Part shown: positions 6,546 through 12,561 of the stretch, in pieces
Layout: the number at the start of each line of letters is the position of its first letter
Numbering within the stretch: position 1 is the stretch's first letter
Assembly (NCBI GenBank): GCA_964607865.1
Contig: CAZSLZ010000106.1
Location: 1-12,561 of the forward strand
Origin: CAZSLZ01 sp964607865
Lineage (GTDB): Bacteria; Vulcanimicrobiota; JAJTBE01; CAZSLZ01
DNA: 12,561 nt
Direction: 5' to 3'
The notes under the pieces: model-generated
What the model was told of the DNA's origin: nothing
The model's database searches: none
What the model saw: the letters and a program-made list of their open reading frames with translations, nothing else
Position numbers and translations under genes: made by a program

Positions 6546-9514
6546 TTAAGAAAGTCTTCATACAGGGATATGGATGCCTGAAAAACCAGAATTTCGATTT
6601 TGATGAAGGCATGAATATCATTTATGGCCTGAATGAAGCGGGGAAAACTACTTTAAAACGTTGTATTGTTGCCCTGCTTTTTGGGCAGGGTTTTATTTCG
6701 GAAAATATCGCTGGCCCCGATGAAAAAACCCTTATGAAACCCTGGCATGGCTCTCCTTACAAGGCAATGCTTACCTATTGCCTTGAGAACGGCAAAACAT
6801 TTACAGTTAAAAGAGATTTTGCAAAAAATACCCTGGTAATTTTAAATTCAAATGGAATAGATATTACCAAGGATTTTCCTTACAACAAATATAAGGAACC
6901 CGATTTTATCACCGAACAACTGGGCGTGAACTACACAAGTTTTGTTTCCACTTCTTTAATACAGCACGATCAGATGACAAGCCTGAACCAGCCTCATATT
7001 TTATCTTCAAAATTTATTAAAATTGCTGATGAAGCCAGCAAGGAACACTCTTTTTTACAGGTAGTGGAAAGGCTTCGCAATACCCTGGACAAACTGGGCC
7101 ACCCCGATGATGTTAAAACTCCACTGGGCAGGGTCACTGCTATAATTCAAAGTGAGCATATACTTGAAGAAAATATTCATAGGGAAGAAGAAATTGAAAA
7201 AATTAATACCGAGTTGGATCAGCTCTCCCGGAAACTACATGAGTATAACCAAGAATGGGCACGCCTTTCCTATTTGAAAGGAAAGTCAGACTTGGAAGAG
7301 GTTGCATTAAGAATAAAAGAACTTGAAGAAGTTGAATATTTAAGTAAAAACCTTTCTGAGAAAATAAAAATGGCACGGAGAATTCAGGATATACCCCGAA
7401 AAGACAGGGAAATCCTTGATGAATTATGGCCACGTTATATGGAATTAAGGGCAGAACTAATAAAGACGGAAGAAGAAAAGAAGCTTCTGAACGAAAAGTA
7501 TCAGGAAAATAGTAATTTTATTGCGAAAAACCATGAATTATTGCTTATAGAAAGAGAACTTTTCAACCTTATTGATTTTACCCTGGATGAAAAGAAAAAG
7601 GAAGAATTAATCCAGGCAAAACAGGTGGATATAGAAAAAGCCCTTCAATGGAAAGAGACTGTAAAATCAAGGTATAAAGAATATGAAAAACTATTTGCCA
7701 GTTATGGCTCCGCTGAAGAATACGAAAATAAGGTTTCGGGGTTGGAAAAAGTATTGGGAAAGGAAAAAACCCTGGCCAGTAAAACTGACGAACTGGAAAA
7801 AGTAAATAACCAGTTGAAAGCTGCCAACCTGAGGGGAAACGACAGGTTTCTGGTGGCGCTACTGGTTATCTCTTTTGGCGGTTTGTTTTCATTATTTAGC
7901 TTAATGCCTGAATTTATTGTGGGAAACTTTAAATTGATTTTCAATCCACTTTATTTTGCTTATGGGATTGCAATCATTATTCTGGGAATAATTACCTGGA
8001 TATCCAAGAAAAATATTAACGATGAAGTTAAAATGTTGAAACAAGAGAAAGAAACCCTGGAAAATCAAATTCAGGAACTAAAAAAGACCATAGCCAGAGA
8101 CAAACTGGAATTGAAGGAAATGTTCAGGACAATTGGAGTTTTATCGGTAGAACAGTTACGGAAGAAATACAGAGATTTTACCAAGCATAAAATTGACCTG
8201 GAAACTTCCAGAAATTTGATAAAATCACTTCAAAAGGAAATTAAATCTATAGAACAGGAATTTGTGGAAACTAAAGATCTTCTGGAAAAACTCATTGAAT
8301 TAGGCTACCTCAAAGAAGATACCAATTCTATTACTAAAGAGGCAGTTGAAAAATTCAAAGCGGACTATCAGGAAGTTCAATTAAAAAAAATTGAAAACAA
8401 ACAGCTTAAAAATAAGAATGAAGAGCTGGCTCGCCAGGAGGATGCTATAAAATCGGCATTCAAGGAAGAAAAAAAACAACTGGAAAAGATATTGCTCCAA
8501 TATGAAATAAGATCTCTGGAAGAATACGAAAATGTATTACAATATCTTGATGAAATGGATACTCTTGAGAATTCTCTTGAAGAAATTGAAGAGAAAAGAA
8601 AAAAAATACTGGATGGCCAGAATACAATTGAAGACTTATATGGTTTGAAGCGACAATTATCATTAAAAGTGGAAATGTTCACAGAGCAGGTTAATGAGGA
8701 AGAACTTGATAAAATTCAGAGAGACTCTGAAAAAATAAGAAACAGTCATCAGGCATTGAAGGATGATATTTATGAAATAAAAAACCGTATCGCAAAACTG
8801 GAATTTCGAAAAGATTTTATGAAAAACGAATTCGATGCAGTTCAGATAAAAGAAGAGGTTAAAAAAGCCAAAGAAGAAAAAGAAAAATTGCTTTTACATA
8901 AAAAGGCTCTGGAGTTTGCTCTGGAAAAAGTTTCCCAGACCGGTAAGGAATTCCGGGAAAAATATTTTGCCCCGCCCATGGTTATTGAATCAAATGCTAT
9001 TTTCAGAAAAATAACCGATAAATATGAACAGTTGACCATAGATGAAGACTTGAACATAAAAATTAAACTGCCTGGCGAAGACAAATATATTACGCCGGAT
9101 CATCTGCCCGCCGGTGTGCTGGATCAGCTTTATCTGTCATTAAGGTTGGCAATTGTAAAAACATTGTCCACGGAAAGGGAAAACTTGCCTCTGATTCTGG
9201 ATGAACCTTTTTTGAAATTTGACGAAAAAAGAACCAAAAGGGCTTTCAATTCCCTGATGATGATGGTTCCCCAGCATCAGGTGTTCTTATTTTCCAGCCA
9301 TTCCGCTCTGAAACAGGAGTTTGCCCGGGCTTTGAAAAAACGCAATAAAATAGCCAAACTTTATCATATTGGAAATTTAGGATTACTGAAAGTGGCGGAC
9401 AGTGTAAAACCTGTTGTTAAAAAAGAACCCAGGGAAAAAAGAGATACTTCTTTTCTGACTCCCCTTGACGAAATCTGCAAGCAATATAACATTAAAAATG
9501 ATAAATTACAATAA
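6539..9514 (+). CDS. SbcC/Rad50/YhaN-like SMC-type ATPase with central membrane hairpin
   Basis: A 991-residue split ABC ATPase of the SbcC/Rad50/YhaN group, whose head binds DNA and works with an SbcD/Mre11 partner. Walker A is GLNEAGKTT at 30-38 and the Q-loop glutamine is Q142 (SLIQHDQ). Long Lys/Glu-rich coiled coils run at about 175-435 and 495-840. Between them two hydrophobic stretches at about 437-460 and 470-490 form a likely membrane hairpin; no CxxC zinc hook is seen. The C-terminal head has Walker B LILDEPF (885-891, with D888 and E889), a D-loop region FDEKR, and the H-loop SSH with H921. The signature motif is LPAGVLDQ (856-863), with proline where LSxG has serine. A basic tail of about 60 residues follows. 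The start is TTG 6539. It overlaps both neighbours and is probably the motor for the degenerate SbcD-like protein. The hairpin could anchor the complex to the membrane. Confidence 0.9.
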   Translation: MVIKKVFIQGYGCLKNQNFDFDEGMNIIYGLNEAGKTTLKRCIVALLFGQGFISENIAGPDEKTLMKPWHGSPYKAMLTYCLENGKTFTVKRDFAKNTLVILNSNGIDITKDFPYNKYKEPDFITEQLGVNYTSFVSTSLIQHDQMTSLNQPHILSSKFIKIADEASKEHSFLQVVERLRNTLDKLGHPDDVKTPLGRVTAIIQSEHILEENIHREEEIEKINTELDQLSRKLHEYNQEWARLSYLKGKSDLEEVALRIKELEEVEYLSKNLSEKIKMARRIQDIPRKDREILDELWPRYMELRAELIKTEEEKKLLNEKYQENSNFIAKNHELLLIERELFNLIDFTLDEKKKEELIQAKQVDIEKALQWKETVKSRYKEYEKLFASYGSAEEYENKVSGLEKVLGKEKTLASKTDELEKVNNQLKAANLRGNDRFLVALLVISFGGLFSLFSLMPEFIVGNFKLIFNPLYFAYGIAIIILGIITWISKKNINDEVKMLKQEKETLENQIQELKKTIARDKLELKEMFRTIGVLSVEQLRKKYRDFTKHKIDLETSRNLIKSLQKEIKSIEQEFVETKDLLEKLIELGYLKEDTNSITKEAVEKFKADYQEVQLKKIENKQLKNKNEELARQEDAIKSAFKEEKKQLEKILLQYEIRSLEEYENVLQYLDEMDTLENSLEEIEEKRKKILDGQNTIEDLYGLKRQLSLKVEMFTEQVNEEELDKIQRDSEKIRNSHQALKDDIYEIKNRIAKLEFRKDFMKNEFDAVQIKEEVKKAKEEKEKLLLHKKALEFALEKVSQTGKEFREKYFAPPMVIESNAIFRKITDKYEQLTIDEDLNIKIKLPGEDKYITPDHLPAGVLDQLYLSLRLAIVKTLSTERENLPLILDEPFLKFDEKRTKRAFNSLMMMVPQHQVFLFSSHSALKQEFARALKKRNKIAKLYHIGNLGLLKVADSVKPVVKKEPREKRDTSFLTPLDEICKQYNIKNDKLQ

Positions 9515-10082
9515 TTCAGCCCAGGCTGCTGCCAAACCAAAAAAATATGTGTTGTTATCGCTTTTTGTTGCGGTTTCATCAATATTGCAAATTGTTGAAA
9601 GCTATATTATTCCCACTTCTCTGCCTTTCAGAATAGGAATTGCCAATATCATTGTAATTCTGGTTATAGTTCTTTTTGGGGCCAGGGAAGCTGTGATGGT
9701 TGCCGTGGTTCGCTCTACTCTGGCATCTCTGGTTACCGGAAGATTCATGAATATACCTTTCTGGTTAAGCCTGAGTGGTGGAATTATCAGCACTCTGGTA
9801 ATGGGTTATCTTTATTATAATGTTAAACAGATAAGCATCATTGGTATCAGTGTGGTGGGCGCTACCCTTCATAATTTTACCCAGTTGGGGGTTATTTATT
9901 TTCTCTTATCAAAAAACAGTGGGGTTCTTAATTTGTTGCCGGCGTTGTGGCTTTCAGCTTTAATCAGTGGCATACTTATCGGAATTATTGCTGTTGTTCT
10001 GCTGAAAATTCCCGTTTTGAATGAGGTTTTTAACGGGAAAGCGAAAGAAAACAGGGCTGAGGTGAATAAAAACGATGAATGA
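9498..10082 (+). CDS. Gx/HepI-type integral membrane protein (ECF transporter S-component-like)
   Basis: A 194-residue hydrophobic protein of the family long annotated as heptaprenyl diphosphate synthase component I and now regarded as a putative ECF-type substrate-binding (Gx) transporter component. About six membrane segments are visible, starting with YVLLSLFVAVSSILQIVE. The family hallmarks are a Pro then F-R-x-G-I-A-N-I segment (LPFRIGIANI) and a VVRSTLASLVTGRF segment before the third or fourth helix. No catalytic prenyl-synthase motif (DDxxD) is present, so the old enzyme name should not be trusted; the substrate is unknown. ATG 9498 is preferred over TTG 9465 because it gives the shorter 17-nt overlap with the SbcC-like gene; neither start has a good ribosome binding site. 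No NusG-II-domain, energising ATPase or T-component gene is next to it here. A short charged tail leads into the 8-nt overlap with the next gene. Confidence 0.83.
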   Translation: MINYNNSAQAAAKPKKYVLLSLFVAVSSILQIVESYIIPTSLPFRIGIANIIVILVIVLFGAREAVMVAVVRSTLASLVTGRFMNIPFWLSLSGGIISTLVMGYLYYNVKQISIIGISVVGATLHNFTQLGVIYFLLSKNSGVLNLLPALWLSALISGILIGIIAVVLLKIPVLNEVFNGKAKENRAEVNKNDE

Positions 10083-11568
10083 TAAAGATCGGGAAATTGA
10101 AATATTGATACGCGCCAGGTATCCCATTATATACTTGGTTTCATGGGAAGAACGAAGGCTGGAAGATGTGGTGTTTTCAATTGCCAGGGCAAGAAGAAAG
10201 GTTTTATATGTATGGAGTATAACCGACGGCCTTGTAAGCCAGGGTATTGAGGGAAGGTTTCCAGAAAACCTGAAGGAACCTCTGAAAATTCTTGATATGA
10301 TAAAAAACAGTAAGGAATCGGCGATTTTTATTCTTAAAGATTTTCATCCATTTATGGAAGACCCCTGGGTAATAAGGAAACTCAAGGATGTGGCGGCAGC
10401 AATAAAAAGCAGTCACAATACGCTGTTAATAATGTCTTCTGAACTCAAGATACCCAGGGAGTTGGAAAAAGACATAACAATTTTAGATTATCCCTTACCC
10501 AGTTACCAGGAGTTAAAAGCTTTACTGGACAGTTTAATTGATTCTCTGAAAAACAATAACAAGGTAATAATAGAGGTCAACCCTGATGTTGAAGAAAAGT
10601 TGATTAAAGCTGCCCTGGGCCTGACAATGAAAGAGGCGGAAAATGTATTTGCCCGGGCTGTGGTTATAGACAACAAATTGAGCGAAAGTGATATTGATGT
10701 TATCTTATTGGAAAAAGAACAGATAATTCGAAAGACCGGGATTTTAGAATACTATCATGCCCAGGAGAAATTTTCTCAGGTGGGGGGATTGAAACACCTG
10801 AAAGACTGGCTTATGAAAAGAGGGGTGGCATTTACCGAAAAAGCCCGTGAGTTCGGCCTGCCCCAGCCCAAAGGCATTTTGCTTCTGGGGGTTCAGGGGT
10901 GTGGTAAATCTTTATGTGCCAAGGTTGTTTCTTCATTGTGGAATTTACCCCTTCTAAGGCTGGATATGGGAAATATTTTTGCCGGCGTAGTTGGTTCGTC
11001 GGAGGGAAATGTGAGAAAGGCCATCAAAATGGCGGAAAGTTTAAGTCCATGTATCCTGTGGATTGATGAAATAGAGAAAGGGTTGTCAGGCTCCCAGTCT
11101 TCAGGGATGTCCGACGGAGGAACCACCGCCAGGGTGTTCGGAACCCTTCTATCCTGGATGCAGGAGAAGACTTCACCGGTATTTGTTATTTCCACAGCCA
11201 ACGATATTTCTCAGTTGCCTCCCGAATTATTGAGAAAAGGCAGGTTTGACGAGATATTTTTTGTTGATTTACCCACTGGTAACGAACGAAAACAGATTTT
11301 TAAAATACATCTGTCTAAAAGAAAGAGAAATTCTGAAAATTTTGATATTCAGCAGTTGGCTCAGAAAAGTGAAGGCTTTTCTGGAGCAGAAATAGAACAG
11401 GCCATTATTGAAGGTATGTTCAATGCCTTTTCTGCCAGCCGGGAGCTTTCAACTGAAGATATAGCAAATGCACTCATGGAAACCTTTCCTCTTTCAAAAA
11501 CCATGGCTGAAAAGATTCAGGGCTTGAGAGCATGGGCGGCAAACAGAGCCCGAAAAGCTTCGGTTTGA
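10075..11568 (+). CDS. Ycf46-type AAA+ ATPase
   Basis: A 497-residue AAA+ protein of the Ycf46/slr0374 type, best known from cyanobacteria and algal plastids. The N-terminal 220 residues are the distinctive domain, opening with LIRARYPIIYLVSWEE (11-26). The AAA module covers about 235-470: Walker A GVQGCGKS 272-279, Walker B ILWIDEIEK 327-335 (D331, E332), sensor 1 STAND 373-377, arginine-finger region LLRKGRFDEIF 386-396, and sensor 2 GFSGAEIEQAI 434-444. It lacks a protease or membrane segment, so it is probably a soluble hexameric remodelling ATPase, with an unknown substrate. ATG 10075 has GAGGTGA at 10059-10065 with 9-nt spacing and overlaps the upstream gene by 8 nt, so it is likely the last gene of the operon that starts with the SbcD-like gene. 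The family assignment comes from the N-terminal motif and overall architecture. A biochemical role is not established by the sequence. Confidence 0.88.
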   Translation: MNDKDREIEILIRARYPIIYLVSWEERRLEDVVFSIARARRKVLYVWSITDGLVSQGIEGRFPENLKEPLKILDMIKNSKESAIFILKDFHPFMEDPWVIRKLKDVAAAIKSSHNTLLIMSSELKIPRELEKDITILDYPLPSYQELKALLDSLIDSLKNNNKVIIEVNPDVEEKLIKAALGLTMKEAENVFARAVVIDNKLSESDIDVILLEKEQIIRKTGILEYYHAQEKFSQVGGLKHLKDWLMKRGVAFTEKAREFGLPQPKGILLLGVQGCGKSLCAKVVSSLWNLPLLRLDMGNIFAGVVGSSEGNVRKAIKMAESLSPCILWIDEIEKGLSGSQSSGMSDGGTTARVFGTLLSWMQEKTSPVFVISTANDISQLPPELLRKGRFDEIFFVDLPTGNERKQIFKIHLSKRKRNSENFDIQQLAQKSEGFSGAEIEQAIIEGMFNAFSASRELSTEDIANALMETFPLSKTMAEKIQGLRAWAANRARKASV

Positions 11569-11569
11569 A

Positions 11570-11619
11570 ACTAACATTGGTTCTACATCTTATAAAGAAG
11601 GTATTTCGGCTTTGTTAGT
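11570..11619. repeat. Short inverted repeat upstream of plsX
   Basis: ACTAACA at 11570-11576 and TGTTAGT at 11613-11619 are exact inverted copies 36 nt apart, in the 94-nt gap between the Ycf46-type gene and plsX. There is no T run, so it is not a terminator, and it does not match the FapR operator as I know it. It may be a regulator site or chance. No convincing promoter was found in this gap, although TATAAA lies at 11591-11596. Confidence 0.25.
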
Positions 11620-11662
11620 GAATCTTTGGTTATTATTTATTTAAGTTATCAGGAGGATATTA

Positions 11663-12561
11663 ATGAAGGTTGCCATAGATGCCATGGGCGGAGATTACGC
11701 ACCCCGTGAAATCGTCAGGGGGGCTGTACAATCCGCTGAAGAGTTTCCAGGCGACTCTTTTATTCTTGTTGGCGATGAAAAAAAGATAAAAAAAGTATTG
11801 GGAAAAACCAGGTTGAAAAATATTGATGTGGTTCATACTGATGAATACGTCAGAATGGAAGACAACCCCACCACAGCTTTGAAATCGAAAAAAAAAGCAT
11901 CTGTCGTTATAGCAGCTAATATGGTTAAATCCAAGGAATGTGATGCCCTCATATCTGCAGGCAATACCGGCGCCCTTTTACAGGTGGGGCTGTTAAATAT
12001 TGGCAGAATCAAAGGAATAAGAAGGCCGGCGTTATTAACTTATTTGCCCACCAAAAGAAAAAACCAGAATCAGTGCGTTTTACTGGATGCCGGCGCCAAT
12101 GCCGATTGCAGGCCAGAATACCTTATTCAGTTTGCCCGTATGGGAAATATTTATATGAAACTGGTCAAGGGTATAGAAAAACCCAGGGTGGGACTTATGA
12201 ATATCGGTGAGGAAGTGGGAAAAGGCAACGTATTTTATCGGCAAATATATGAAGAACTGAAAAATGATAATTTAATAAATTTTGTGGGTAATGTAGAACC
12301 CAGAGCGCTTATTATGGGTCATGTAGATGTAGCTGTGGCAGATGGTTTTGTGGGAAACCTGGTATTGAAATCATTGGAAGCCGCCGCCGAGTTTATGCAG
12401 GGAATACTTAGGGAGGAAATAAAAAAAAGCATTGTTGCTAAAGTAGCTGCCTTAACAATGAAACCCATTTTTAGAAATATGAAAAAAAGATTGGACCATT
12501 CCGAGTATGGAGGAGCTTTGTTACTGGGGCTGGATGGAATTGTGGTTAAAAGCCATGGCAG
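11663..12561 (+). CDS. plsX: Phosphate acyltransferase PlsX, 3' end outside window
   Basis: PlsX converts acyl-ACP and phosphate to acyl-phosphate, the acyl donor for PlsY in the first step of membrane phospholipid synthesis; it works at the inner face of the membrane. The first 299 codons are present of a family that is usually about 330-345 residues. The N-terminus is the hallmark MKVAIDAMGGDYAP. Further family segments are DNPTTALKSKK (67-77), SAGNTGALL (98-106), LLDAGANADCRPE (140-152), MNIGEEVGKGN (179-189), FVGNVEPR (207-214), DGFVGNLVLKS (227-237) and HSEYGGALLLGLDGIVVKSHG near the edge (shown here in part). ATG 11663 has AGGAGG at 11651-11656 with 6-nt spacing. A run of nine A bases at 11887-11895 is read through in frame. 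It follows the Ycf46-type gene by 94 nt, not fapR or rpmF as in many Firmicutes; whether it shares the upstream transcript is unclear. Confidence 0.97.
   Translation, partial: MKVAIDAMGGDYAPREIVRGAVQSAEEFPGDSFILVGDEKKIKKVLGKTRLKNIDVVHTDEYVRMEDNPTTALKSKKKASVVIAANMVKSKECDALISAGNTGALLQVGLLNIGRIKGIRRPALLTYLPTKRKNQNQCVLLDAGANADCRPEYLIQFARMGNIYMKLVKGIEKPRVGLMNIGEEVGKGNVFYRQIYEELKNDNLINFVGNVEPRALIMGHVDVAVADGFVGNLVLKSLEAAAEFMQGILREEIKKSIVAKVAALTMKPIFRNMKKRLDHSEYGGALLLGLDGIVVKSHG

Noticed and set aside
8377..8682. Minus-strand frames rich in Ser and Phe within the SbcC-like gene
   Set aside because: They are the reverse reading of Glu/Lys-rich coiled-coil codons and have no independent start signal or motif.
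9465..9497. Upstream TTG start for the Gx-type membrane protein
   Set aside because: It would add 11 residues not typical of the family, deepen the overlap to 50 nt, and has no ribosome binding site.
11570..11619. FapR operator or terminator upstream of plsX
   Set aside because: The inverted repeat does not resemble the FapR site and has no following T run; it is listed only as a low-confidence repeat.

Overview
The window looks like the chromosome of an anaerobic, Firmicutes-like (clostridial) bacterium. This is an inference from the moderately low GC content (about 40 % by eye), strong AGGAGG-type ribosome binding sites, a TTG start, a Gx/HepI-type membrane protein, a YhaO/YhaN-like SbcD/SbcC pair and a tandem-GAF protein. 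No single gene fixes the lineage, and the Ycf46-type ATPase would also fit a deeper-branching phylum. Apart from one short inverted repeat and two weak promoter-like sites there is no sign of mobile DNA: no insertion sequence, CRISPR array, tRNA or rRNA.

Layout. At the left edge the 5' two-thirds of dnaJ lies on the minus strand and runs out of the window. A 162-bp divergent intergenic region follows. All other genes are on the plus strand: a 519-residue protein of three GAF domains with no output domain, closed by a clear hairpin terminator; a 968-residue UvrD/PcrA-type helicase carrying a C-terminal RecB-like PD-(D/E)XK/Fe-S domain; a 385-residue SbcD/YhaO-like metallophosphoesterase-fold protein; a 991-residue SbcC/Rad50/YhaN-like ATPase; a small Gx-type integral membrane protein; a 497-residue Ycf46-type AAA+ ATPase; and the first 299 codons of plsX. 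The four genes from the SbcD-like gene to the Ycf46-type gene overlap one another by 7, 17 and 8 nt, so they are probably one transcript with coupled translation.

Main result. The helicase, SbcD-like and SbcC-like genes look like a relative of the addAB-sbcDC or yhaO-yhaN arrangement, but the nuclease sites appear to be gone from both nuclease subunits. In the SbcD-like protein every metallophosphoesterase metal-binding motif can be located by its flanking sequence, and almost every ligand is replaced (DxH to QxR, GD to VN, GNHD to GYLD, a later H to T, GHxH to GGxN). In the helicase the motor motifs and the four Fe-S cysteines are intact, but the PD-(D/E)XK catalytic residues are mostly missing. 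The SbcC-like protein keeps Walker A, Walker B and the H-loop but has proline in place of the signature serine, and a two-helix hydrophobic hairpin where a zinc hook would be. All three reading frames are long and uninterrupted, so the pattern suggests an ATP-driven, membrane-linked DNA-end complex that works without its own nuclease activity. RecC is a precedent for an inactivated nuclease subunit, and Vps29 and the eukaryotic polymerase B-subunits for an inactivated phosphoesterase scaffold. This function is inferred; the residue substitutions are read directly from the sequence.
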